Shown: positions 55,638 to 64,000 of the stretch, one piece after another | Numbering within the stretch: position 1 is the stretch's first letter | How the letters are laid out: each line of letters starts with the position of its first letter | Assembly (NCBI GenBank): GCA_938045805.1 | Contig: CALIBL010000053.1 | Location: 1 to 64,000, forward strand | Length of the DNA stretch: 64,000 nt | Reading direction: 5' to 3' | Origin: an uncultured Rubripirellula sp. | Lineage (GTDB): Bacteria > Planctomycetota > Planctomycetia > Pirellulales > Pirellulaceae | The notes under the pieces: model-generated | What the model was told of the DNA's origin: nothing | Database searches by the model: none | The model's input: only the letters and a program-made list of their open reading frames with translations | Program-made: the position numbers and the translations under genes

Positions 55638-56635
55638 CACGCGTCCCCCAGCAGCATTTTGTCCCGAACACGAGAGATCCCGAACCAATCCAGCAGAGGA
55701 ACCAGGCTCGCGAGTATCAACGAGGTCGTTAACACTAGGCCAAGCGCAAAGTCCCGAATCTCCACTCGCTCTCCGATACGAGGTTGCACGACCGCCAATC
55801 GATCCAATAGCTGCGTAGGTAGGTGTTGTGTGTTGGCATCAAAATACGTACCACGAAGTTGCTCTGCGAGATTTCTTAACGAACCAGCATCCTGCTTGGA
55901 GGGATGACCGGCGACCGTCGTTGCGGCACTCGTTTTCCCCACTCCAATCACCAAGGCTTCAGCGATGGAATTGGGAACGGCGCGAATGGGATTTGTATCA
56001 CGACTGTCACCATCGCTCACAACCAACAATAGTGTCGAGGACTCGGGCCACCGCCGGGCATATTCAACCGCGTCAGAAACACTTGATGCCAACCTTGTCT
56101 CACCCTGCTCAAATGCCGCAAAGATCGGTAGGCCATCAAAAAGATTACTCACCACTGACTTATCGAATGTCTCCTCGAGAATCGGGACGGCCCGCGTGTA
56201 AACGGCAAAAACGGTCACCCTCGTCTTCTCAGCATCCACGCGGTCCAAGATCCCACGCAACACCTCTCCGGCGCGGACCATCCGCTGCTGTGGCTCATCC
56301 GTTGTCGAAAACTGCGGTCCTGAGTCCGATACAAACATACTTGGCGATGCATCAAGACAAATCAGGACGTGTTTGGAGGCATCTGGGTCCGGTTGCACCT
56401 CACCAATTAATGGCGGAACGAGCAGTAACACCACCAACCCCCAAACACAGCCCGATAGACAGATAACACGAAGAGCCGGCGCGATCCTGACCAAGGTGGT
56501 CGGACGGTTTTCTTCATTAAAAAGGAGATGCCCCAATCGCTTGACACGCGTCGCCTGAATTCGCTCGGTCAAAGTCCCGACCACGACGACAACTAAAGCA
56601 GCAACTGTTGCGACAGTCTCCGGACGATCTACCAT
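55637..56635 (-). CDS. VWA-domain membrane protein (BatB-like)
   Basis: A 332-aa protein with two N-terminal helices, a von Willebrand factor A domain and a C-terminal helix. The MIDAS metal site DxSxS is present as DASPS (95-99), with Thr/Asp partners expected in GETRLASSV and VVSDGDSRD. It overlaps the preceding VWA gene by seven bases. In Bacteroides-type Bat operons two such proteins stand side by side and are thought to form a periplasmic complex; that role is inferred here. Confidence 0.86.
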   Translation of the reverse strand: MVDRPETVATVAALVVVVVGTLTERIQATRVKRLGHLLFNEENRPTTLVRIAPALRVICLSGCVWGLVVLLLVPPLIGEVQPDPDASKHVLICLDASPSMFVSDSGPQFSTTDEPQQRMVRAGEVLRGILDRVDAEKTRVTVFAVYTRAVPILEETFDKSVVSNLFDGLPIFAAFEQGETRLASSVSDAVEYARRWPESSTLLLVVSDGDSRDTNPIRAVPNSIAEALVIGVGKTSAATTVAGHPSKQDAGSLRNLAEQLRGTYFDANTQHLPTQLLDRLAVVQPRIGERVEIRDFALGLVLTTSLILASLVPLLDWFGISRVRDKMLLGDA

Positions 56636-57672
56636 GGCGTGAACCTCAACTTAAAGAGGCTCGATAGCCACACCGCCAAAAATAGCAACGCGATCGCCAC
56701 AAACGGCTCGAAATAATCCACCGGCACCGACGCGACCGATACGAACTTTGCGGGTTGCATCCGATCAATGTGGTCGAAGATCAATTTCAGACCGTCAGTA
56801 TTCGTCGCTAAAAACGCTTGACCACCTGTCTCCTCAGCAATGGTCGAAACCGCGTCCGGAATGGTATCGCTACCGATATGGATGTGATACATCGTGATCC
56901 CCGCCTGATTCAGTCGATCCGTGATTTCAGAGATCGCATCGGCACCATTTAGATCGCCACTCGCACCATCTGACACCAAGACGAGCAATCGGTCGCTGTG
57001 ACTGCCGGCGGAGCCGCCCGAATTGCTTCCCATCGCAACAGTAGCAGCGAACAACTGCCGCCGCGCCCGATCCATTCGCCACTGCTGATTGCTCACCAAC
57101 GAGTCCTCATCCCCATCTAACCTCGCACCTTCTCTCTCCATATTGTCCGCGCAGTACTTCAGAGCGGCGCCAATCATGGTGCCTCCCATTCCGCGAGGCT
57201 GATTCCGTGGGTTAGCGAAGACCAGAGCGTTTCTCAGGGACTGCAAATCCTTTGTCAACGGTATCCACCGCAGCGGCCATGATCCGAAGAGCGTCAAGCC
57301 GATCGCGTCACCCTCCCGCGCGAGAGTAAATGATTCGATCGCGCTTGCAGCGCTTTCGTAGCGATTCATCTCGCCCATCCCCGCCCCCATGCTGCCCGAG
57401 ACGTCCATGCAGATGGTAATGTGCGTCGCGACCCGCTCACCGTCTGGTACCCGTAGGATCTGTGGGCGAGCATTGAGAATGATCGCAACCGCCAAAATGA
57501 AACTTGGTAGCAAATCTAAACTTCGCAGAACCCACGTCCTCGCGTTTCGAGGTGCAGCTGCGAGGCCATCGAATGGCATCGAAATCTTTGTCCCCTTGCG
57601 CGTTAAGCACCACCAAACAAACAATGTTGGCAAACAAAGAAATAATAATCGCATCGGGTAAACAAATGTCAT
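56629..57672 (-). CDS. VWA-domain membrane protein (BatA-like)
   Basis: A 347-aa protein with the BatA layout: two N-terminal membrane helices, a VWA domain with MIDAS DVSGS (90-94) and LVSDGASGDLNG, and a C-terminal helix (FEPFVAIALLFLAVWLSSLF). The segment LTKDLQSLRNAL and the MGGTMIGAALKYC Thr loop also fit. The start overlaps the stop of the BatD-position gene by four bases and the end overlaps the BatB-like gene by seven. Confidence 0.88.
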   Translation of the reverse strand: MTFVYPMRLLFLCLPTLFVWWCLTRKGTKISMPFDGLAAAPRNARTWVLRSLDLLPSFILAVAIILNARPQILRVPDGERVATHITICMDVSGSMGAGMGEMNRYESAASAIESFTLAREGDAIGLTLFGSWPLRWIPLTKDLQSLRNALVFANPRNQPRGMGGTMIGAALKYCADNMEREGARLDGDEDSLVSNQQWRMDRARRQLFAATVAMGSNSGGSAGSHSDRLLVLVSDGASGDLNGADAISEITDRLNQAGITMYHIHIGSDTIPDAVSTIAEETGGQAFLATNTDGLKLIFDHIDRMQPAKFVSVASVPVDYFEPFVAIALLFLAVWLSSLFKLRFTPW

Positions 57673-58733
57673 TCGCTTCCCCCGTCGATTGGATGCGTTA
57701 GTTGCCGATCGCTTTGGGACCCCGCTGCCTGTTCATCACCAACGGGCGATGACTGGGATCGTTCGTCAACAGACGCTGAAACGCCTAACGCACCCAAAAC
57801 CTTCTTGTATTCCGAATGCTCATCGACCGCCAAATCGGTATCACCTGAATGAAGCAGTCGCTCAAGTCTGATGAGTTGCTCCCCAACACCCGGCTCGCGT
57901 CTAAGTCTGGGTATCGCGGAAATCAAAGAACGAGGTAGGTCACGCCCCTCCGCGAGACACAAACACAACAACAACTCCAATTCCGCCTTCTCATCCGAGT
58001 TAAGCGTCCTCAAGGCGGAAACGTGCACCAACTTCTCGACGCGTTCCCGTGGGGACGGTAGGGCTGGTCGGGTATCGGGCTCACTGACTATCGCCGGCTT
58101 CTTTCGCGCTAGAAAAACGACTACCGGAATTAAACTCCATAGAGCAACGATGACGGTAGCCCAACGACGGTAACCCGCATTGGTGAACAACTCTGGATCA
58201 TCAAGTTCGTAGAGGTCCGCACCGCGGCTCGCAGGTAGATCAGAAACAATCTGTACCCAAAATTCCTCTTTCCCTTCGCCCCGATCTGCTAGCGATTGAC
58301 CATCAATAGTGAGTAGCGTCGCGAGGTTATAGATTCCCGCCTCGGTTCCAAAGAACCGCACCAGGTATCTGTAATGACTTTTATCATTGGAAGTAGTCGT
58401 TTGGGCCGTCCTTTCACCACGATCAACAACCTCGCCACCGGCAACTCCGAGATTCTCAAGTCTCGCTAAAACAGGTCCATCAATTGGCTGATCTGATCGC
58501 ACCACGATTGACTCACTAGGATGCGTGAACTCCAACTCGGCTCCGAGACCCCGTCGAACCACCAAAGACGCCTCGATCGACTCCGTCGATGTCGAAGATG
58601 CTGCTGATTGAAATTCTGAACCAACACTTCTAGCCGCCAAAATTGTCACGCCGGCCGTAAAAACACCCAACGCGGTGAACCGGAAAAGGCCTCTCGAAAT
58701 AAAGGAAAATACACCAACACACGACTGGATCAT
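57669..58733 (-). CDS. Single-pass membrane protein in BatD position, function unknown
   Basis: A 354-aa protein with a signal segment, a beta-rich extracytoplasmic domain, one membrane helix (WATVIVALWSLIPVVVFLAR) and a cytoplasmic helical tail. That order matches the small domain proteins encoded between DUF58 and VWA genes in MoxR operons, but sequence similarity is not obvious. Both ends overlap neighbouring genes by four bases. Confidence 0.78.
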   Translation of the reverse strand: MIQSCVGVFSFISRGLFRFTALGVFTAGVTILAARSVGSEFQSAASSTSTESIEASLVVRRGLGAELEFTHPSESIVVRSDQPIDGPVLARLENLGVAGGEVVDRGERTAQTTTSNDKSHYRYLVRFFGTEAGIYNLATLLTIDGQSLADRGEGKEEFWVQIVSDLPASRGADLYELDDPELFTNAGYRRWATVIVALWSLIPVVVFLARKKPAIVSEPDTRPALPSPRERVEKLVHVSALRTLNSDEKAELELLLCLCLAEGRDLPRSLISAIPRLRREPGVGEQLIRLERLLHSGDTDLAVDEHSEYKKVLGALGVSASVDERSQSSPVGDEQAAGSQSDRQLTHPIDGGSE

Positions 58734-59620
58734 TGGCGACCTCGCATCTGAACCGACCGCGTTAGCAGAAAATGACGCAAGCGGCTCACCACGGGCTGAT
58801 CGGTTGCTAGCCGCAGATAGCTAACATCCGCACCGGCGAATTCACGCTCCAGATGATCCCGTTCCGACCATCGATCTCGATCCGCCCCCAAGAATCGATG
58901 CGAGCCCTCCGATTCTGCCCCCATGAAATAGCCAGCTCGCAATTGTCCACGCTCGGCAGGATCCTCCAAATGGATCACAATCACATCGTGCTTCGGCCCA
59001 ACTTTTCCGATTGCTGAACGGAGACGCGAATCGTAGAGATCACTGATCACCACCAGAACACTCCGCTGCCTCAGCTTGACCGCAAGTGCGTCAATCCGCT
59101 CACTCAGCTCAGTTGTTTCGCCCATACGTCGCCGCCGCAATGGATCTAGCTGTCTCCAAAGATCGTCCGGAACCAAACTCGGGTTCGCATCGCCAATGAA
59201 GTCGTGATACCGACTTCCACCACTCAGGACACAAACCGGACTAAGCCGACGTAACGCCACCAACCCCAAGGCTCCCGCGACCCACACGGCCACTGCATGC
59301 TTGCTCAGCCTGATAGAAGAAGCTTGCATTGACGCTGACGTATCAACCACCAAAAACATCGGGATACGTTTCAGGGTTTCATGCACCTTCACATAGGCTA
59401 CGGGCATCCTAGCGGTCACTTTCCAATCAATCTGCCGGACAGAATCGCCCGGCTCGTAAGGCCGCGAATGAACGTACTCCATCCCACTTCCGACAAAGAT
59501 GGATTCATCGCTACCAAATCCAATGTCATCCGCAACGCGCCGGAGAAGCAATTCAAAATTATTCTGCGTCAGAATCTCCGGTGACGGAAGTTCATCCACT
59601 TGGTCTATTGATCTGCCCAC
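58730..59620 (-). CDS. DUF58 protein
   Basis: A 296-aa cytoplasmic protein of the DUF58 family, which nearly always accompanies MoxR ATPases. The signature YEPGDSVRQIDWKVTARM is intact, followed by a VWA-like core starting LVVDTSASMQAS. It begins at a GTG with an excellent GGAGGG site, 13 bases after the MoxR stop. DUF58 proteins are presumed substrates or partners of MoxR; no reaction is known. Confidence 0.92.
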   Translation of the reverse strand: MGRSIDQVDELPSPEILTQNNFELLLRRVADDIGFGSDESIFVGSGMEYVHSRPYEPGDSVRQIDWKVTARMPVAYVKVHETLKRIPMFLVVDTSASMQASSIRLSKHAVAVWVAGALGLVALRRLSPVCVLSGGSRYHDFIGDANPSLVPDDLWRQLDPLRRRRMGETTELSERIDALAVKLRQRSVLVVISDLYDSRLRSAIGKVGPKHDVIVIHLEDPAERGQLRAGYFMGAESEGSHRFLGADRDRWSERDHLEREFAGADVSYLRLATDQPVVSRLRHFLLTRSVQMRGRQ

Positions 59621-59633
59621 GAGTCCCTCCCAC

Positions 59634-60683
59634 CTAGAAGATCGAACCGACCAAATCGTCCAGTAGACCGCGTCCAGTTACGCCATCAGCGATCGCCTCA
59701 TAACTGAGTCTGATCCGGTGAAGGATGACATCCTCAGCAAGACAGAACAAATCCTCCGGAATCACATAGTCTCTGCCGTAAAGGTACGCTCGGGCGCGAG
59801 AGGCCTGCACCAAACTTAGGATCGCGCGCGGACTACACCCAAGGACCAACTGAGGATGATTTCGGGTGGAATGAATCAATTTTACGCAATCGTTGATAAA
59901 TACCTCGCTGACGTGTACCGCCTGCACCGCATCCATTGCTTCGGTCAAACTTGAAACCGTCAGAGGCTTGTGATCCGTAATCGCATCAAACATGGACTGT
60001 GGAACCGCCCCGTCTCCCTGTCTTTTAAGTTTCAATTTGAGAGTCCGACGCACCACCTCCATCTCCTCGTCTCGATTGGGATAGCGAAGACGATGGCACA
60101 TCATGAAGCGATCCAATTGCGCTTCGGGAAGCTCAAAGGTACCCGCCTGCTCGACCGGGTTCTGGGTTGCGATAACCAAAAATGGAGCCGGTAGATCATG
60201 TGTCTCCTCTCCAATGGAAACTTTCCGCTCCTGCATCGCTTCTAGGAGTGCCGACTGAACTTTCGGCGACGCCCGATTGATCTCATCCGCCAGTAGCAGG
60301 TTGGTGAAAACCGGACCCTTGTGGATACGAAACTCCCCTGATTTCTGATCCAGCACCTCCGCACCGAGGATGTCAGAAGGAAGCAAATCAATGGTGAATT
60401 GCACTCGCTTAAACTCTAAGCTAATCGCCTTCCCAACCGATTGAACCAAGAGCGTTTTTGCAATCCCGGGAACTCCCTCAAGCAAGAGGTGCCCGCCAGT
60501 GAGAAGGGCGATAAGAACTCGCTCCACCACCTCACGCTGCCCCACAACCGTCTGACTGACCTGCTCCACCACAGCCCGTCCAAATTCCGATTGCAGTTCG
60601 TCGAGCAGGGCGTTATCAACCGTCCCATCCGCCTGATCATTCACCATCTCAACGCCGCTCATCCTATTCACCGTTACACTCAT
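59634..60683 (-). CDS. MoxR-family AAA+ ATPase
   Basis: A 349-aa AAA+ chaperone-like ATPase. Walker A is GVPGIAKT (70-77), Walker B LLADEIN (Asp133, Glu134), sensor 1 is in VIATQNPVEQ, and the Arg finger region follows in LPEAQLDRF. MoxR proteins assemble or activate VWA-containing complexes, and here five downstream genes (DUF58, BatD-position, VWA, VWA and two more) overlap or nearly touch. The start has several close ATGs; the first is used. Confidence 0.93.
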   Translation of the reverse strand: MSVTVNRMSGVEMVNDQADGTVDNALLDELQSEFGRAVVEQVSQTVVGQREVVERVLIALLTGGHLLLEGVPGIAKTLLVQSVGKAISLEFKRVQFTIDLLPSDILGAEVLDQKSGEFRIHKGPVFTNLLLADEINRASPKVQSALLEAMQERKVSIGEETHDLPAPFLVIATQNPVEQAGTFELPEAQLDRFMMCHRLRYPNRDEEMEVVRRTLKLKLKRQGDGAVPQSMFDAITDHKPLTVSSLTEAMDAVQAVHVSEVFINDCVKLIHSTRNHPQLVLGCSPRAILSLVQASRARAYLYGRDYVIPEDLFCLAEDVILHRIRLSYEAIADGVTGRGLLDDLVGSIF

Positions 60684-60746
60684 CTCTCGTCGAATCGAAA
60701 AGCGAACAGAACAACGTTCGCCACGCTTACCTCTCCAAAAGCTTCT

Positions 60747-62060
60747 TTACCGACTTGGCTCCGCAAGCAGTGTGTTGATTGCCTCACCAAGCCGTTCACT
60801 TCGAATCCCAGTTCCTCGCACCGCGCCCTGCCGGTCAACTATTACGGTGACCCCAGGAACCCGCACGCCGTACCCCATCCCCGTCAAACCTGACTCTCGA
60901 GGAAGGATTTTCTCTTCAGGTTCAACCGGCAAAACCGCCGTCTCGCTAGCATCGGATTTCGCATTCTCAGGTGTCTCAATCTCAGCAATAACTGGGGGGC
61001 AATCGAGCGTTACCGGCATCACCAACTGTAATTTCTCAACTCTCTGCCTAACGGTTGCCCAGTCAGATTCGTGGTCGCAGACGACAATAAACCCGACGCC
61101 CTGATTCGCGTATTCCTTCGCCACATCGTTAAATTCTGTGAGTGAACGCTCGGTGAACTGAAAAGAAGGCTGTGAAAAATGAATCACACGAATCATCCCG
61201 CCAAGGTCTTCCTCGAGAAACGAGTGCGGATCGAATAAGTCCGCAGGATCCTCGTTGTTGTCACTCGCAGTAACATTATCAGCCGTGTCATCACTATTAA
61301 TAGGGGCACCATTCTCAAGCTCAACATCCTGCCCACTAAAAAGCCACCGCTTCACTGACAGGGGTAATGCCGTTTTACCGACACGGTCCATCCAAGGTGT
61401 CATCTGCTGAGACCCACGATAAAACCACTCTCGGTTCAAACTTGCGAGCTGCATTACCGGCGAAGCACTCGCCGACTCACCCACTAACTTTCTTACCACA
61501 TCTCCGACATGAGTAGGTGTGATACCCGCTGCCCGAACCACACCTTCGCGGTCAATCACTACATAGGTCGGAAACGCCGTGATGCCGTAAAGTTTCGCCG
61601 TGTCACCGCTGTCCAAGGCGACTGGATAATTGATTTGTTTTGCCGCAACCATCTGCGGCGCCTTGTCCCAACCTGACGTTGCCGAGTGCATACCCACAAA
61701 AACAAGATCATCGGTGAACTCGTTCACTAATGAAATGTTTTTAGGAATCGCAGCAACACACGGGCCACACCATGTGGCCCAAAAATCCAATACAACCACC
61801 TTTCCACGACATTCAGAAAGGTCAACACTCTCATCGATCCACTGCGTCGTCGACCATGCTACCGCAGGCTTTCCCTCCCACTTCTCTCTCACGCCCATCT
61901 TTGGCGAGAAGTACCAATCGTCCGGAAATTCTGCTGCATTTAATTCGCTTGTGATAAACGCTGTCTGCATCAGCACACACAGTTGCAACACGACAAGTCT
62001 GCACACCACGCGTAACGGCAACGAAGGCCGAACTATGGCTCTGACAGTCATTTCGGTCAT
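60747..62060 (-). CDS. Two-domain TlpA-like thioredoxin, second domain degenerate
   Basis: A 437-aa exported protein. After the signal peptide (VCRLVVLQLCVLMQTAFITS) comes a TlpA/ResA domain with FWATWCGPC (Cys98, Cys101) and cis-Pro AFPTYVVIDREG. After a linker a second thioredoxin-like domain begins MIRVIHFSQPSFQFTE, where a CxxC should stand but is absent; its own cis-Pro loop ends VPGVTVIVDRQGAVRG. The ATG at 62060 is preferred over the first in the frame. It precedes the MoxR operon by 63 bases and may be cotranscribed. Redox substrate unknown. Confidence 0.85.
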   Translation of the reverse strand: MTEMTVRAIVRPSLPLRVVCRLVVLQLCVLMQTAFITSELNAAEFPDDWYFSPKMGVREKWEGKPAVAWSTTQWIDESVDLSECRGKVVVLDFWATWCGPCVAAIPKNISLVNEFTDDLVFVGMHSATSGWDKAPQMVAAKQINYPVALDSGDTAKLYGITAFPTYVVIDREGVVRAAGITPTHVGDVVRKLVGESASASPVMQLASLNREWFYRGSQQMTPWMDRVGKTALPLSVKRWLFSGQDVELENGAPINSDDTADNVTASDNNEDPADLFDPHSFLEEDLGGMIRVIHFSQPSFQFTERSLTEFNDVAKEYANQGVGFIVVCDHESDWATVRQRVEKLQLVMPVTLDCPPVIAEIETPENAKSDASETAVLPVEPEEKILPRESGLTGMGYGVRVPGVTVIVDRQGAVRGTGIRSERLGEAINTLLAEPSR

Positions 62061-62354
62061 CACGTTCACACCCTTTTGTCGGTCGGATTTTGCTTCGCCC
62101 ATTCCTTCTACGAGCAAATCAAATCTTAACAGACCGGTAGGTATCCGTTACTGAGAATCACCATAAACCTTGGCCCGTTTTCCCTAATTACCATGCAGAC
62201 CATAATGTTCACCCCTCGCTCCAAAGCGTCCCAACAGAGCAATCAGTGCCGTTAGCCAATAAAACCAAAGTCACCGCGTGGGGAAGCCACTGCAGTGGGG
62301 CAATCGGTTAAACTGGCGTACTTTAAACAATCATCCATCACAAAGGATCGGATC

Positions 62355-62912
62355 ATGGCTGATCGAATCATCATGCGTACAGGCGAATGTTTAATTGCCG
62401 GTGGACCCCCGTTTACCGCAGCAGAACCCGAAGTGGTCATTGGTGAGCTCAATGGACCCGTAGGAACCGCCATTGCAACACTGACCGGCAACCAATCGGC
62501 GGGACACTCGAAAGTCTTCGCAATTTTGGACACCGATATTCAGGTCCGACCCGTGACCCTCATGGTCAGTAAAGTAACGGTGAAAAGCTCCGCATACACG
62601 AACATCCTAATGGGGACCTGCCAAGCCGCAATCGCTAACGGAGTACTTGACGCCGTACGAGAAGGTTATCTCCCCAAGGATCGAGCAAATGATCTAGGCA
62701 TCATTTGCTCCGTTTGGCTGAACCCTGGTGCAGCCACCGACGAGAACCTCGACCACGAAGCCTTATTTGATATTCATCGCCGCGCGATGAAACAGTCGAT
62801 TCGTAAGGCAATGGAAAATGAGCCTTCCATTGATTGGTTATTAGAAAATCAGGACAAAGTAACCCATAAGTATTATCAGCGGGCGCTGGACGCCAAAAAA
62901 TCACAGGGCTAA
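62355..62912 (+). CDS. Formaldehyde-activating enzyme (Fae) family protein lacking the catalytic His
   Basis: A 185-aa protein clearly of the Fae family. GECLIAG, VIGELNGPVGTAIATL, VRPVTLMVSKVTVKS, GVLDAVREGYLPKDRANDLG and SIRKAMENEP each have a counterpart in Methylorubrum Fae. Fae condenses formaldehyde with tetrahydromethanopterin in C1 metabolism. In my alignment by eye the catalytic His17 of Fae (AHIDLIIG) corresponds to Glu in AEPEVVIG, so the standard reaction may not occur. AAAGGA upstream of the ATG at 62355 gives a firm start. No other tetrahydromethanopterin gene is nearby. Confidence 0.85.
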   Translation: MADRIIMRTGECLIAGGPPFTAAEPEVVIGELNGPVGTAIATLTGNQSAGHSKVFAILDTDIQVRPVTLMVSKVTVKSSAYTNILMGTCQAAIANGVLDAVREGYLPKDRANDLGIICSVWLNPGAATDENLDHEALFDIHRRAMKQSIRKAMENEPSIDWLLENQDKVTHKYYQRALDAKKSQG

Positions 62913-63174
62913 ACCGAGCCACGCCGATGAGGATCACCGAAACAAAATCCCTTACCGGTTCTGATTGCAGCGCCGGTAGCGATCCGAAATTCCTTAGAGA
63001 TCCTAAGATGCTGACGTCAAGCCACCGCTGCTGTTTTTGGTACCCGCATCACGTTGCTGTTAAATGATCTGCCACATCAACTGTCGCGTCGTCCTTACCG
63101 TGACTGTTCACACGTGAAATCCGCGACGACCAAATCTTTTGACCATATCATCTCGCCGCGAGAGCAAAACTTTC

Positions 63175-64000
63175 ATGGACGCAATTACCAAGACACACAA
63201 CGCTTTTTCGGTGGAGTCAATGTCAGGCAAGCAAATCATGTCTTGTTTAGTCGTGTCGCTGCTCCTTGGTCTCGGGGCAACGAATGTATTTGCTCAGGAA
63301 GCAGCGAATCCGAATGCCGGTAATCAAACGAAGCAAGCCAATTCCCCCAACCAGCAACTACAACGACTTCTCAAGCGTTTCCCGGCCGCTGACATCAATC
63401 GCGACGGAAAACTAACTTGGAATGAGGTAAACACCTACCGCAATCGCATCACCGGTAACGCCAACGGTAACCCTGGCATTCAGACGACGTTCAAGGTGAA
63501 TGAAGGCTGGAGTAAACCAGAGTTTCCGGCTGAAGCGATGAGCAACCAGAGCCCAGAAGAAATCTTAAAAGTCTGGAAGAAGGTCTCCGGGTCAGAGGTC
63601 ATCCCGTCCTATGAACCACCAACGGATGGCTCAATTCGCCTTCTGGGAATCGGTCATAGTTTCATGGCTCCGGGATATAAAACGCTGCCATTAATCGTTC
63701 GTGCAGAAGGCCGCGAACAACCACTCCATACGCACATCGGAGGAGGCATTACAGGTAGCGCACGTTACAAATGGGAACAGGAAAATGGAATCTTTGATTT
63801 CAATGGGCGGCCTTATCCAAAGATCCTATCAGCAATCGCCAATTCTTCGTGGGACGCAATGCTCTTTGGACCCTACTACAACGATCGCCCCGAATACTTC
63901 TCGTGCTGGATGGATTTCTGCCTCGAGCATCACCCGAAAATGAAGTTCTACATCTCCGACGCTTGGCCGCAATTATCACAGTTTGAAACCCAACCCACAT
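63175..64000 (+). CDS. Secreted EF-hand protein, SGNH-like, C-terminus cut by window edge
   Basis: An open frame of 275 codons running off the right edge. The signal peptide core is MSCLVVSLLLGLGATNVFA; in-frame ATGs at 63175, 63220 and 63238 are all possible and I list the longest. A single EF-hand loop follows (DINRDGKLTWNE), then RLLGIGHSFMAPGYKTLP. That segment resembles the first block of SGNH/GDSL-type hydrolases, with Ser in GHSF, and HTHIGGGITGS may be a later block. Secreted EF-hand enzymes are common in planctomycetes. The missing end leaves the family open. Confidence 0.72.
   Translation, partial: MDAITKTHNAFSVESMSGKQIMSCLVVSLLLGLGATNVFAQEAANPNAGNQTKQANSPNQQLQRLLKRFPAADINRDGKLTWNEVNTYRNRITGNANGNPGIQTTFKVNEGWSKPEFPAEAMSNQSPEEILKVWKKVSGSEVIPSYEPPTDGSIRLLGIGHSFMAPGYKTLPLIVRAEGREQPLHTHIGGGITGSARYKWEQENGIFDFNGRPYPKILSAIANSSWDAMLFGPYYNDRPEYFSCWMDFCLEHHPKMKFYISDAWPQLSQFETQPT

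Noticed and set aside
55828-56466. 212-codon frame antisense to the BatB-like VWA gene
   Set aside because: Entirely overlaps a gene with an intact MIDAS site; composition is Pro/Arg/His-rich shadow sequence.
62953-62978. TACCGG/CCGGTA inverted repeat after the Fae gene as terminator
   Set aside because: Six-bp stem with a 14-base loop and no T-tract; too weak to call.
1-64000. CRISPR arrays, tRNA/rRNA genes, IS elements, prophage
   Set aside because: No regularly spaced repeats, no tRNA TPsiC-type pattern in intergenic DNA, and no transposase or phage protein motifs were seen.

Overview
The window looks like chromosomal DNA of a planctomycete, most likely a marine Pirellulaceae (Rhodopirellula-like). 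The reasons are protein families nearly confined to that phylum. These are the secreted 'PSCyt/PSD' proteins (DUF1587/1592/1588/1585, DUF1549/1553), DUF1552 and DUF1501 partners, a cytochrome-plus-WD40 protein, several secreted sulfatases and an ECF-sigma/Ser-Thr-kinase pair. No phage genes, IS elements, tRNA or rRNA genes or CRISPR arrays were seen. Gene identities come from reading motifs by eye; no database search was run.

Layout. 1-2.1 kb: a secreted sulfatase running off the left edge (reverse strand), divergent from a phytanoyl-CoA-dioxygenase-type protein. 2.1-11.3 kb: two PSCyt/PSD + DUF1552 pairs pointing away from each other around a secreted protein of unknown function. 11.6-17.1 kb: a TadG-like protein, a TlpA-like lipoprotein thioredoxin, rimO, and pgsA with a CPBP-type membrane protease. 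17.3-24.2 kb: a third planctomycete set (DUF1501, DUF1549/1553, cytochrome-WD40). 24.2-31.7 kb: a ThuA-domain protein, a large intergenic region with a strong candidate structured RNA, an OprB-like porin, a sulfatase, an esterase and a PQQ-type beta-propeller.

31.9-35.8 kb: a divergent ECF sigma factor and membrane Ser/Thr kinase sharing a short promoter region, then a wax-ester-synthase/DGAT-type acyltransferase. 35.8-40.1 kb (reverse): a small alpha-helical protein and two ABC-2-type exporter ATPase/permease pairs in one operon. 40.2-43.9 kb (reverse): an M61 peptidase, UbiA-like membrane protein and methyltransferase operon ending in a hairpin terminator. 44-50.3 kb: mnmH (selU), an unknown secreted protein, a secreted alpha/beta hydrolase and a third sulfatase.

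50.4-62.1 kb (reverse): a tightly overlapped MoxR / DUF58 / (BatD-position protein) / VWA / VWA operon. It ends in two unfamiliar proteins, one of them 1381 aa, and is preceded by a two-domain TlpA-like thioredoxin. 62.3-64 kb: a formaldehyde-activating-enzyme homologue that appears to lack the catalytic His, and a secreted EF-hand protein cut by the right edge.

The sulfatases, esterases, porin, ThuA and PSCyt proteins fit a cell that degrades sulfated polysaccharides outside the cytoplasm. The items most worth following up are the candidate RNA at about 25.45-25.62 kb, the His-lacking Fae homologue, and the two unknown proteins closing the MoxR-VWA operon.
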